A stretch of DNA of 64,000 nt from Maea johnstoni (GCA_963942565.1 OZ012688.1:18036418-18100417), one strand, 5' to 3'. Counted from the stretch's first letter, positions 12,173-25,060 are shown. Numbers and translations: made by a program. The notes: generated from the letters alone by a model not told the origin.

Positions 12173-12435
12173 CAGGCAGTTTCCTAAAAAACCTACTTTT
12201 TGGACAAGCAAAAATTTCAAGAAAGAATTTTCAATTTTGAGTTTTTTGGGTAATTATCAATATTTTCCAAGAAAAACATCTTCTATAACGTGGCTGAAGT
12301 GTAAATTTTCTGACTCAAAAGGGTATTAAACATTTTTGTCTTAAAGATTTCAAGTAACTGGGTAGCCAAATCTGGATGGGCAGAGGTTTTGGAATCGCTG
12401 TTTTAGACAGGCATTTTAAAATACTGGCTAAGACC

Positions 12436-12659
<224 letters not shown>

Positions 12660-12838
12660 TAAATATACAAATATAAATATAAATATAAATATAGATATCT
12701 ATATCTTATCTATATTATGTATAACATATTTATATTCATACTCACATATACGTAGATAAATAAGGGAGGACATTTATATCTGTCTGGAAAAGATGTACCC
12801 TATCCTGCGCTATTAAAGGAATGGGAAAAAGTGGTCAC

Positions 12839-12988
12839 CTGCTAAGGAGAGCGTCTTCAGGCGGAATTCGTTTCCATAGAAGATGACAAAGCACATTGCA
12901 GGATCCAGTCTCCACGCATCGTCCACCCATTTCTCAAAGTCCCGAGAATTTTTACCAGCTCGGATTTCCTTCACCTCCCGGAGATCCA
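12839..12988 (-). CDS. PLCG: Phospholipase C gamma, PH-domain exon (copy A)
   Basis: The exon is 150 nt, flanked on the minus strand by a tttccattgcAG acceptor and a GTGACC donor, and starts and ends in phase 1. It encodes 49 whole codons, including DLREVKEIRAGKNSRDFEKW and MCFVIFYGNEFRLKTLSLA. This is the N-terminal PH domain of PLC-gamma; the vertebrate counterpart reads IDIREIKEIRPGKTSRDFDRY and HCFVILYGMEFRLKTLSLQ. The split codon joins the next exon to give ...SLAASRVEEY, matching SLQATSEDEV in the family. The exon has no stop. Copy B (56881-57030) differs by one silent base. The upstream partner exon was not found in block 1. Confidence 0.93.
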
Positions 12989-13185
12989 CTGCAATGGAAA
13001 ACAAAAGAGATTATAAACATTTATGAATAAGTACATACATGTTTAACACATTTATACTTGGGAGTTCCTCCAGAAATTGTCGTCTGGATAAATGATACTT
13101 TTGACAATAAGTTCTATGAAAATGAGAATACTTTTTCAAAATATTTGAAGGAGAGTTATGTAAACATTTATGAATACATACATGT

Positions 13186-13364
13186 TTAATCCGTTAATAC
13201 CTAGGAGTTCCTCCAGAAATTGTTGTCTAGATCTATAACACTTATGACAATAACTTTGAAATTGAAAATTGTTTTACAAAATATTTGAAGGATAGCTGTA
13301 GGTAGTGTTCTGGTTGGCATTTCTCCATCAAATATTTTGCAGGCTTGGCTTTTGCCTGCCTTAA
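13186..13364. mobile_element. TTAA-type MITE, shared by both copies
   Basis: Member of the CCCATT family ending in the same TTAA that the neighbouring 13361 element used as its target. The equivalent in copy B is about 57215-57392. A half-length relative occupies 13043-13155. Confidence 0.65.
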
Positions 13365-13590
13365 CCCATTCACACTCAGAGTTTCTCTAGAAAGTATCGT
13401 CTGCTTCTTTCATACTTTTGAAAATAATTTGGGAATAAAGCAAAGGTTTTCAAGATAATTGAAGGAGAGTTGTTGTTTGACCTTTAGTTAACATTTCTCC
13501 TTCAAATATTTTCCAAAAAACGCTTTTATTAGAAAAATATCTCCAAAATCGTTTGGCCTGTTTTGGACGCTTTGAGCACTAATGGGTTAA
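13361..13590. mobile_element. TTAA-type MITE (piggyBac-like), occupied site in copy A
   Basis: The element starts CCCATTCACACTC and ends GAGCACTAATGGG, bounded by TTAA at 13361-13364 and 13587-13590. Copy B shows the empty site with a single TTAA at 57389-57392 and matching flanks. It carries no coding capacity. TTAA duplication with CCC...GGG termini is the hallmark of piggyBac-like insertion. Confidence 0.9.
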
Positions 13591-13715
13591 GTGTCATTAA
13601 AATTGTGAGGCTGTCGATCGCTGATTGCCTTTTTTACTGAATTCACTTACAACTTGCAACGGGGCAAGTGGTTATGTTGCACGCTGTTAACCACTTAATA
13701 TTTTTTACCACTTAA

Positions 13716-14175
13716 GGCCACTCCAATTTAATTACTTGTCTTACGTGCTCAGGAGGCAGGAAATGAGCCATTTTGGAATAATAAAAAAAGTTGAAAAATG
13801 CGGGGTTTTTTATTTATTTTATTTTTTTTAGAGTCTGCTGACTAGGACTGGTAGCGAGATGTTTCTAACAGCCTATTCTTAACTAAATAAAATCAAACAA
13901 AATCAATTAATCCCTGTAACCTTAAGGGTGGGAGATATACATCCTCAAATATGAGGCTCTACTACAGCATTTATAAATTCCTGGAGTTGATTGAATCACA
14001 CTAACAATGAATATTCTTAAATCTAGCACTTTTTTATTTTATTTTTTGGAGTCTGACAGAAAGTTTCCAAACCACTTTTGTCCGTAAGACACCAAAGTAG
14101 ACTTTTTTCCTTTTTTTTTTGAGTCTGACAGGATTTTTTTTCCAAAAAAAGCTCGTAAGACAAGTTGGAGTGGCC
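13716..14175. mobile_element. PIF/Harbinger-like element, 460 bp, copy A only
   Basis: Ends GGCCACTCCAA and TTGGAGTGGCC are flanked by TAA at 13713-13715 and 14176-14178. Copy B has the empty site (one TAA, about 57516). A 3-bp TAA/TTA duplication with GGCC-type termini fits PIF/Harbinger. No coding capacity; two internal copies of GAGTCTGACAG lie near the right end. Confidence 0.85.
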
Positions 14176-14396
14176 TAAAAAGAGTTCCTCTAAAAACTGT
14201 CGTCTGGTCCTCTGATACTTTTGACATTAATGCGGGAAGTAAGAATGAAACATTAAAACAAACATCATGGCAAGAACTGTTTGTTATGTTCTGAGTAACT
14301 TTCCTGCTTCAAGCAATTTCCCAAATTCGCTTTTGCTTGAGAGAAAAAACAAAATTGACAGGAGACTTTTAGACCCTGCGAGCATTAATGGGTTAA
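14176..14396. mobile_element. TTAA-type MITE, left end split by a Harbinger element (copy A)
   Basis: The family core (GAGTTCCTCTAAAAACTGTCGTCTGG to GCGAGCATTAATGGGTTAA) is intact. In copy A the 460-bp Harbinger-like element at 13716 sits immediately at its left edge. The equivalent in copy B is about 57515-57732. Confidence 0.7.
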
Positions 14397-14465
14397 AACA
14401 TACTACTATGAAGTGTGGATATCATGTAGCTCTGGGAACAATAACTTGTTTCTTAACCTATTCAT

Positions 14466-14892
14466 CAGAGCTGCACTCACAGAGGGAGATCAACTCATGA
14501 GCTCGTGGATGCCCGGTCTTTTAAATAAATATTCATTATTCAGCCCACCAATCAAAGAAATACTTTATTGATGGCGAATTTCTAACATTTACATGGTCAT
14601 TTCATTTTAAAATGAGCCTGCATAGAAGAATATGTATCTTTATTTACATAAATCATATTGCTTTCTATAGAGCGGTACAAAGGTCAGTATAACGCTCAAC
14701 TTTGTGGGATTGTAAACAAAACATGACAGCGATATAAGCAGTAATAAGAAACTTTTTGTTAGATGGTCTGTGTTACGTTTGTGTTCCAAACAAAGACGAC
14801 TTCGCAAGTTGACGTCTACAGCTCGAGCTCTCGGCTCACCTGCCCTAGTGCTCTTGAGCCACTCGAGTTTGTGAGTGGTGAGTGCAGCTCTA
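14466..14892. mobile_element. hAT-like element, 427 bp, copy A only
   Basis: Starts CAGAGCTGCACTCAC and ends with its near-perfect complement GTGAGTGCAGCTCTA, flanked by the 8-bp duplication CTATTCAT (14458-14465, 14893-14900). Copy B has the unoccupied CTGTTCAT at 57792-57799. An 8-bp duplication fits hAT; no transposase frame. Confidence 0.85.
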
Positions 14893-15251
14893 CTATTCAT
14901 ACTTGGAGCAGGAAAGGGTCTGACTATCTTGATGATATCTCCCTGACACAAGTACAATGTTGAAGCAGAAATACTCATAACTAACTTTTGAAAATATCTT
15001 TACATAAAATAATATCAATTGCAATGAACTTTTGACTCTCCTTTGACATTTTGCAAGTTGGTGTTTTTTGAAAATATCATTGATCAAAATCTAAATTCCA
15101 GGTAATGAGGTTTGAGAAAATAAATACATATGAACAGTAAACACCCATTTTCCATACTGCTAAGAAATAAATCAGTGTTGAAATCTCACAGGTGTTTCAT
15201 CCCAAGTATTTCAGGATCATCTCAGACCAAGGAACAGTGTGCATAATTCAG

Positions 15252-15618
15252 TAGGGATCGTCCGATTAATCGGACATACCAATTAATCGCTCATTCAACC
15301 TCTGACTTTGATGATCGATTGCAATTTTATAAGATCGATTATTTTAAAAGTGTTTTGAAAAAATAAATTGTATCTAGAAACAGCCTTTTGTTCAAGTGAG
15401 AGACTCCATTTATATCAAAGCAGCACTGTAACAAGTAAAACTAAGGGGTTCAAGGGGTATTTATTAGCTCATTTACAAAAATGGAGCAAAGAACCCTTGA
15501 ACAAGCCAAGACTACCAAAGGAAAACTGCGCATATACAACTTTGATTATTAATCGATCATCGGTCGTTCAGATGGACCGATGATCGATCTTGAAAATTGA
15601 GACCGATTCCGAACACTA
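15252..15618. mobile_element. hAT-like element (TAGGGATCGTCCGATT), shared (copy A)
   Basis: TAGGGATCGTCCGATTAATCG to GACCGATTCCGAACACTA, flanked by TAATTCAG/CAATTCAG. Rich in ATCGAT-type palindromes. Counterpart 58528-58914. Confidence 0.75.
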
Positions 15619-16871
15619 CAATTCAGGTGTTCACAATTAGAGATTTCTCTGTATTTTAAGTAGGAAATATCATTGTGGAAAGGTAGTAGCTGACACCTTA
15701 GGTATGGTGAGACCCTTAACTCAGTAAATAAAATGCCCTGAACATACATGACCCAATTGGAGTGAAGTCAGGCATAAACCCCTGCATTGGGCAGGACATA
15801 TTTAAGGGTTCAGGGCTCCGCATATAGATACCCAACTGGGCACCCTAAGCAAGGATAAAGGACTTAGACCCTTCCAGCCTGTCCTTTGGACAGGTAATTT
15901 CCAGATAAGTCAGTATATTTTTTGACCATGGCTCTTGCCTTAAAAGCAAAGATAGAAGGTCTTTCCATGAAGAATTTCCAAGGTTTTTAGGGTAATGGCC
16001 GAATTCCTTCTTTACAAACCTCTGTCTAAGACTGGGCTGAGGTGCAAATAGCCCTTAATGAAGTAATAGCCTAGGCTATTATTAAATGTAGTTGGTATTA
16101 GGATTTAAACTGGCTGAGTAAAACTGGAGCTGACTTGCCCTGCAAGACAAGTGCTTCAGAGATTGTTTGTTTCTGGTAATCATTAAAATATATGAAAGAA
16201 TATAAGAATAATAAGAATATATAAATATTATGTATATGTAGTATGTATGTTTGTATGTATGCATGTATGTGTCACTGTGTATGTCTTTACCAGTAAGACC
16301 TAGGATCTACCGGTCCTGCTAAATTGTTACTGGTCCTACAAGAAAAAACATCGAATAAAATTCACTGACAACATTGTCATTTACTTGGGGACATTTTTGA
16401 GGGGAATCCTGCATGTTTACTGGCCCTGTAGGTTCATTTGAGGTCTTTTCTACTGGCCCAAAGCTGTTAAATTGGGGAAATTTTGTGTACACGTGTGTCT
16501 GGGTGTGTACTGTATATGTATTAATAAATATAAGGTATCATGAGCATCAGTCCATCATGTCAGCTTCCCTAAATATATATGTCCATAGCTTCTATTATCA
16601 CATTCTCATGCGAATGAATATTTATCCTGTAGACAGTATGTACAGTGATCAGTGTGTATCCTGTCTGCAGGGGGTCCCAAGGGACTCATCACATACAACA
16701 CAATGCATGCAAATGTTATCATAACAAAAGCTTAATGACAATGGCTAATCTGTCTACCCTTGTATTTGTCTAGAATGAATAATTGCTGATCTACAGAGAA
16801 CTTCCTGGCTTCTGTTTTAAATTTCTGAGGGTTTCAGTATAGGCCACTTGCATACTAGCCTAGTCCTAGGC

Positions 16872-17179
16872 CAGGATTTATGAAACTGGTGCCTAAAATT
16901 GGCCATTGTAAAATTTTTGGGCGTCCAAATTTTTAAGGGGGACCTCAATATATACTATTATTTCAACCATAAACATGTATAAATATATCTAAATTATAAG
17001 GCATGATATCCTTATAGAAGGTCATTGAAATTATATGGAGATGAAAAAATATATATTTTATACTGGAGATTGAGATTTTAAGAAATTCCTCACAGAAGAA
17101 TTTGGGTGTCCTTAGGGGTGCCTTTTAAGGGTTTGGGTGTCCAAAAAGACACCCAGATGCACTGCTGGCTGAGACCATG
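16872..17179. mobile_element. hAT-like MITE (GTCTTAGCC family), shared, left end clipped (copy A)
   Basis: Counterpart of 60209-60527 with the same TCCTAGGC duplications but missing the GGGTCTTAGC part of the left terminus. Confidence 0.8.
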
Positions 17180-18198
17180 TCCTAGGCCAAGAAATTCATT
17201 TCACTTCTTTAATAACTTACCTAATGTGTATATACCATTCTAATATGTTTAGATAGCCTGCCTCCCAGGCCTTATCTAAATGTCCTCCCTTGTGGAAAAA
17301 TGGCACTGCGGTATATGGAAACATCTATTCCCATTACAACCCCCTCGTGTGGCAATTATCTGAACTAAATGGCAATCAGTAGCCCACAAGTAGTATAAGT
17401 GCAGGCATTTATAAATAATAATAGAGTAAAATCAGAATAGAGCCTTGTAGCTAGGCTAGGTGTTTGCATTCATGTGTGTTTGTAGAAACACATATACACA
17501 AACATGTATACCTTATTTTCTCAATTCAAATCAGATGTACTACAGCTGTAGATGCCAAATATGCAGATCACTATGTACACTTAATGACAAAGACCACATG
17601 GTTTCCTCAAGAATGTCAATCACTGGATAGCAACCAGCAGATCTCACTCAACAGCCTCAGCATGACTCCTAGCCCAGGTGTTGTTGAAAACCACTCAAGA
17701 GGTGCGTTGATAGATGGCTCCAATGGTGGTCACCCTGGCCAGTGGTCAGTCAGAATCATGAGCCAATAAAGAACTAAATATGAGTAGACATCTTAGAATG
17801 GTATATATATAAACATTAGGTAAGTTATTAAAAAAGTGAAATATATTTCTTGGCCTAGGACTAGGCTACACATGAGTGTGAGCAACCTCCTCTATAATGT
17901 ACAAACAAATACGAGAGCAATGCATTCCTCTGTCTCCTAGTGACGGCACACTGAGACTAGATTAGATGTTGTCCAGGGCTTTACAATGGGCCCTATGGTA
18001 ATTGCTCTGTGGCGACCAATCCATGTTGTATTCATCTAAGCTAACAGTCTAAGCTATGGCAGCACTTGTCTTTAAAACTAAAGCAAACACTCATGTTTAT
18101 ATGATCCTACAAAATCTAACTGGAATATTTGTTTAGGCATTTTTTCTGCCATATTGTGGCTAGCCAGTTGTTATAATGAAGGAAACTGGGAATAAATT

Positions 18199-18500
18199 CA
18201 GGGTCTTAGCCAGGATTTTCACAACAGGGTGTCCAAAATGGGTTTCAAACACCCTCACAGAAAAATTACAAGTCATCATACTGACCATATACATTAATAA
18301 ATCAAGTAATTATATGCTTATTTCTTCAACAAATGTTGTAGTTATCATTTAAGAATTAAACCTTTTAAAATGTCTACTTGTAAGTAATATTTTCAAAAAA
18401 TTCTGACCAAAAGATAGGGTGTCTTTTTCCCCCAAAATAGGTAGATCTTGCGTGGACCAGGGTGCCAAAAAGACACCCTGACATCCTGCTGGCTAAGAAC
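18199..18500. mobile_element. hAT-like MITE (GTCTTAGCC family), shared (copy A; copy B about 61514-61805)
   Basis: CAGGGTCTTAGCCAGGATTT at the left and CTGCTGGCTAAGAACC at the right, with the internal GGTGCCAAAAAGACACCC motif. Flanks differ between the copies, so the target duplication is unclear. Confidence 0.7.
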
Positions 18501-18883
18501 CAGTTTGGGATACCAGGGGAAACCACTGCATAACCTTGTCACTGGGAATTTTCTCACCAAAACATGGTTCTGACCTATGCAGTGGCGAGAGGCAGTGAGC
18601 ATCCAAATTAAAAAAAATCACATATAAGGACCCCCATTTTTTGTATGAAAAATTTCTAAAAATTTCTAATTCAAGCGAATAATTATATAATTTCATTTCA
18701 AGATGACTCCTGTGGCATTACATAGGAGTAAAATCTACCAGTGTATGTGTGGGGGGTGTAGGGGGGGGATTACAGTGTAGATATGATTATGTTATGTAGG
18801 GCACCTTTTGCAGGGCAAGTGTAAATTGCCCTGGAAAGGTTGAAATAAAAGCAGACCTGCCCTGCATTTCACGTACCTCCAAA

Positions 18884-19197
18884 CATGGTCTTAGCCAGCA
18901 GGGCGTCTGGGTGTCTTTTTGGACACCCAAACCCATAAAAAGCACTCCTCAGGACACCCACATTTTTTTGTGAGCAATTTCTTAAAATGTCAATCTCAAG
19001 CACATAATTGAATCTTTTTATCCCCACATAATTCCCATGGTATTGTAAAAGGACATCATGCCTTATTTTGATAAATTTATACATATTTACAGTTGAAATC
19101 TGAGTATATTGTGGCCCCCCTTAAAAATTTGGACGCCCCAAAAATTTTCAAATGCCAATTTTGGGCACCCAGTTTCTAAATCCTGGACAAGACACTG
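18884..19197. mobile_element. hAT-like MITE (GTCTTAGCC family), copy A only
   Basis: The 314-bp element (left CATGGTCTTAGCCAGC) is flanked by the perfect 8-bp duplication CCTCCAAA (18876-18883 and 19198-19205). Copy B keeps the empty site at 62478-62485. Internal hairpin motif GTGTCTTTTTGGACACC marks the family. Confidence 0.88.
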
Positions 19198-19266
19198 CCT
19201 CCAAAGGTGTTGAGCCCTGCTGGCCCCTAATTCCTATCAATGGGACACTCATAACAGGCACTAACT

Positions 19267-19877
19267 TAGACTTGCTACAAGTCTGTGATATCTGGCTCTT
19301 TCACTGATCTGACTTGAGTTGATTTCACTCCAGTAATACAGGGCTCGACATTGGTGCTTGCCCCATTGCCCCGGGCAAGTAGAATTAGTAAATTATAGCT
19401 GTGGGGCAAGTGAAAACTGCATCTTTCTTGCCCCACTGGGAAAGTACGCTTTGTATATTTCAGGTTTACTTTTGAGAATGTGTGCAAGTCTCGTGGTCTG
19501 CCATCCAAGCTTGTCCTAGAAAATAAGCTTTCATATGGCAGAACCATGTTCTACTTGGTTTTAAATGAAATATTATAAAACATACATTTTTTCAAGGTCA
19601 AGTGAATGTTGGAGTAGGGCAAGTGAAAATTGGATCTCACTTGCCCTACGGGGCAAGTTGCTGCAAAAGTTAACGTCGTGCCCTGTATTAGTTCTAAATA
19701 AATACTCAAGGGGGACACACTTAAGCTCTAGTCCGTATCCGTATGTGTTATCAAGCAGCAACTCATGAAAACAGTGCTTCCATCTATAGTTTGAGAGAGA
19801 CATCAAACCTACTTAGTATGTATAGCATAATAGTGGTGGGGGCATTATATACCTAACACAGCCTGAGAACCAGGCTA
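19267..19877. mobile_element. TAGCCTGGTTCTCAGGC element, inverted, with nested hAT-like insertion (copy A)
   Basis: An inverted relative of the repeat at 8254-8515. Bounded by GCACTAACT on both sides (9 bp). A 347-bp hAT-like element (19339-19685, CAGGGCTCGACATTGG to CGTCGTGCCCTG) sits inside it. Copy B carries a different element at exactly this site. Confidence 0.7.
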
Positions 19878-20137
19878 GCACTAACTCAGTCCTACATTCA
19901 AGGTTTACCTATCAGTTTACTTTATCTAGGTAGCTAAGCAAATAATGGCACAGGTGATTCAGAGTTATGGGTTATTTTTGTCAACTGATGGTATTTGTGC
20001 AGGGCTCAACATTAAGCATTTACTTGCCTGTCACAGGTAGCCACAAACTTGGGTAATGGGCTGAAAAGCAGACCTGTACTTTTCTATAGAAAACATGTCC
20101 AATGCGAAGGTATAATTTCCCTTATAAACCCTTACAC

Positions 20138-20330
20138 TCATGACTGCTGGTGGCTAATTTGGCAAATACAAAATGATGCGAAATGCCTAAAAAAATTACT
20201 GAAACGCTGGCACATGGGTACTCAGTGAGGGCTATCCGATGAATACCAACATGACAGGGTTTAGATGATTTTCAGAAATCTTTGTGTTCTTGAACTTTAG
20301 ACGAAAGTAACCACAGCATTGGAAAGGTTA
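20138..20330. mobile_element. Second-family TTAA MITE, worn ends (copy A; copy B 63025-63232)
   Basis: The family core GCTGGTGGCTAATTTGGCAA and the internal CAACATGACAGGGTTTAGATG motif are clear; terminal TTAA is decayed. Confidence 0.6.
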
Positions 20331-20504
20331 TGAAAACATGTCCAATTTGGAGGTAGTTTTCTTTATAAAACCTGTCCAATTTTGAGTTTTAACTATGTCT
20401 GACATCTTAGATGAATATAACATGGACTTGCCTTTAGCAGATCTCCCATGTGACCTGGAGTATGGGTCACAGCAGGGTATCAACTAATTAATATACCTTG
20501 CTTA

Positions 20505-20734
20505 GGCCTAAAAAAAGTTGTTTGTTTCCTGTAACCCTACCCTAACAAGTTTTTATTCCAAAAAATCCCTACCCTAAAGTTTTTATCACTTATTCCACTC
20601 CCTATCAACGTAAAACAGGCATAAAACACACATTTTTGACCAAAAAAATAATGCAAAAAAAAAATTTTTACAGACCTACCTACCCTATTTTTTTCAGACC
20701 GTTACAGGAAACAAACAATTAATTTTTTTAGGCC
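20505..20734. mobile_element. Harbinger-like MITE (GGCCTAAAAA family), copy A only
   Basis: GGCCTAAAAAAAGTTGTTTG at the left and its near-complement ending TTTTTTTAGGCC at the right, TTA duplicated at 20502-20504 and 20735-20737. Copy B has one TTA at 63404-63406. The terminal inverted repeat runs at least 30 bases. Confidence 0.87.
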
Positions 20735-20859
20735 TTACAGCAAATAGGTGCAGGAGATAGGCGAGAACTACGCTGTTAATGACTCGAGTGCAGCACTGAT
20801 TACACTGCAGGTGTAAGAGTCAAGCCGGGTAACACATGCATCTAGTCTTGAACAGCAGG

Positions 20860-21119
20860 ACATCATTTGTAAGTCCAAACCCTCAAAAATCACCCCTCAG
20901 GCCACCCAAACTTTTAGTGACTAATTTCTTAATTTCTCACACCAATATAATTCCCATCACATTGTGTAAGGATATTATGCCTTATTTCAATAAGTGAATA
21001 CATGTTTATTATTGTTTTCTGAGTACATCGCCGTCTCCCTTAAAAAAGGGGATGGCCAGAAATTTTACAAAATTTTGGCAACTTTGGGCACCAAGTTCCG
21101 AAATCATGGCAAAGACCCT
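20860..21119. mobile_element. hAT-like remnant of the GTCTTAGCC family (copy A; copy B about 63510-63978)
   Basis: Begins near GTCTTGAACAGCAGGACATC and ends GCAAAGACCCTG. Colinearity between A and B stops at its right end. In copy B a second small element sits inside it at 63629. Confidence 0.55.
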
Positions 21120-22969
<1,850 letters not shown>

Positions 22970-23169
22970 NNNNNNNNNNNNNNNNNNNNNNNNNNNNNNN
23001 NNNNNNNNNNNNNNNNNNNNNNNNNNNNNNNNNNNNNNNNNNNNNNNNNNNNNNNNNNNNNNNNNNNNNNNNNNNNNNNNNNNNNNNNNNNNNNNNNNNN
23101 NNNNNNNNNNNNNNNNNNNNNNNNNNNNNNNNNNNNNNNNNNNNNNNNNNNNNNNNNNNNNNNNNNNNN
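22970..23169. other. Assembly gap, 200 N
   Basis: Exactly 200 ambiguous bases, the same length as the second gap, so this is a placeholder of arbitrary size and not a measured distance. It separates block 1 from block 2. Confidence 0.99.
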
Positions 23170-24459
23170 AGTTGATCAGACGTGCCCCCCAATCAAAACA
23201 GAACTCGCACTTCCCACATTGTCTGCTCGTCTGCTCGTGCAGCGTTCGTGACGTCATAGCCTATGCAGCGCCCTCTTTAAAATTAGTATAAAAAACGACC
23301 AGCAGATGGCGTTACAAGGTTCAATGAACTCAAAGCTTGATAACCTGACTCGTTTTAAGTTTGAACATACTTGAGGAATTTTCTAATGGATTAACTTTAA
23401 AATTTTGTAATATGATACAGTCATATAAATGATATTATTAAAAATAATGATAGTAATAATGATAATAATAATAATATTTCCACTGATAAAAAAAATATAT
23501 ATATAATTTTATTTATTTTTATTTGGAAAAAGAGAAGAAAACAATTCTTTCAAGAATTGCATGGGTTCAAAAATATACCTAAGAGAAGACAAACATGCAG
23601 TGAGTGTTTAAAAGACAAAGATTCGATATTAACACTGTGTTTATAATGGTATCAGCGACTACTATTAAAAAAATTAAATAAGTATCATGAACACCCAAAC
23701 ATGTTTATTTTTCAATTAAATGCATTAATAAACACAGTGTTTATAAAAAAGAAGCCCAAAAAGTATCCAACAGTGAAATAAACACTGTGTTTAGTTTTAA
23801 ACACTAAGACATGTTTATTTCAGGCGCTTGTTTTTAGAGTGTATGCATGTACATCGTAACAGCCATTCTCCCTTAAGGGTCCACATAACGAGATTTGCGT
23901 GACCCTCGACCCCCTAGGGAAAAATACTGCATGAATACTGGCTTACTTGGTATCAGCCAGTAGCTAGGATCAATGTGCATCAGAGTCATGCATAACTTGT
24001 GTCCTAACTCTAGTAGAAATTTTTTTTCTGAGGCTGGAAGAGCAACAAGGCGAAACGGACTAACGTGTCCTCAGCAAAGGTTAAAATATGATTTTGTGTG
24101 AAAAGATTAAAAAGCCGGATTGTTTTAGGAAAACCTCATCTATATTTATTGGAAATATTTTGAATTTTGATATTTCTGACACAAAAACAGAATATTTCAT
24201 TTTGAAATATACTTTAGGTAGGTCTGTACACGTGTCTTCAATTTTTGTTTGTACATTTCGCATCAAGCTATTTTATGCGGGACATGTACCATATTAAATA
24301 GTATTCAATGATTTTTTGGTCTCTACATCTGCGGAAACATCTCAACTTTTCGATAAAATAACAAAAAGTCTGAGACCAAGTTTTAAGAAAGGCCCACAGA
24401 CCTCGAAATGGGGTAAGGTTGGTGCGTATCGATAACAAACGCAACTTACGATCGCATTT
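23170..24459. other. Gene-free left part of block 2
   Basis: AT-rich. The palindromic 14-mer AAACACTGTGTTTA or a close variant appears near 23629, 23733 and 23785, with AACATGTTTATTT beside it, suggesting ends of a small unclassified element. No supported exon. Confidence 0.5.
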
Positions 24460-24462
24460 TAC

Positions 24463-24644
24463 CTCCCAGTACATGTACTCGTGGAAGATCTTCTTTTTGC
24501 ATCTAAAAGACCTTCAGGCACAGTACAAATAACGATTGTAACAAATCCAGAAAGAATTATTTCTAAGCCTGCAGGGAAGCATAAGTTCGAAAAACCGTCA
24601 CGTACAAACGTTGTGTAAGTTTCTAGGCAATCCGACATTGCCAT
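24463..24644 (-). CDS. Candidate first coding exon of an unknown divergent gene
   Basis: On the minus strand an ATG at 24644 opens a 60-codon frame: MAMSDCLETYTTFVRDGFSN, then a hydrophobic stretch (LEIILSGFVTIVICTV) and PEGLLDAKRRSS. A possible donor (GGGAG then GTAAAA) falls just before the frame's stop, so the frame could continue by splicing. It starts about 100 bases from the presumed start of the transposase-like gene on the other strand. I do not recognise the family and found no second exon to the left. Composition looks more gene-like than the random frames around it, but this may still be chance. Confidence 0.25.
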
Positions 24645-24698
24645 CTATCGACAAGCCTACAGACTAAAATAATGAGGTTATGGCCTCGTTTTCATTTC

Positions 24699-24706
24699 TG
24701 ACGTCA
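24699..24706. promoter_or_regulatory. CRE-like TGACGTCA site between divergent transcription units
   Basis: A perfect palindromic cAMP-response/ATF element lies about 50 bases upstream of the presumed first-exon donor of the transposase-like gene and about 55 bases upstream of a candidate minus-strand start codon at 24644. Position fits a proximal, possibly bidirectional promoter. Binding is an inference from the motif only. Confidence 0.4.
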
Positions 24707-24750
24707 AGAGGGGATGTTAGGCCATGCTGCCAGACTCGTCAGAATCAGCG
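24707..24750 (+). other. Presumed untranslated first exon of the transposase-like gene
   Basis: A GTGAGT donor at 24751 pairs naturally with the CAG acceptor at 25051-25053, giving a 303-base intron just upstream of the start codon. The 5' end is a guess: transcription would begin near or after the TGACGTCA site. An ATG at 24724 lies in the exon and would make a short upstream frame out of register with the main protein. Confidence 0.4.
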
Positions 24751-25060
24751 GTGAGTGTTTTTTTCATAAGATTTTTCGATTTCTAATCATGGGATCTTTG
24801 AAAAATCGGTGTCATTTTAGGGGTAGGCTAGCATAGAAGCTCCGCTAACAGAAATTTTAAGATGTCTGTGCGTAATTTGCTGTAAGTTTAGACAACTTTG
24901 AAATGTTTTGCTCGTAAATGAATCAAAACAACATGGCGGGGGGGTATTTACATCTCGATTTGAGTTGAGGACATTTTCGTTACGTGTTGTTTCATTTGTG
25001 CGTTACGTTTTTGAGGACATGGCTTATTTTGACACTTTTCTTTACTTTTTCAGCTGGATA

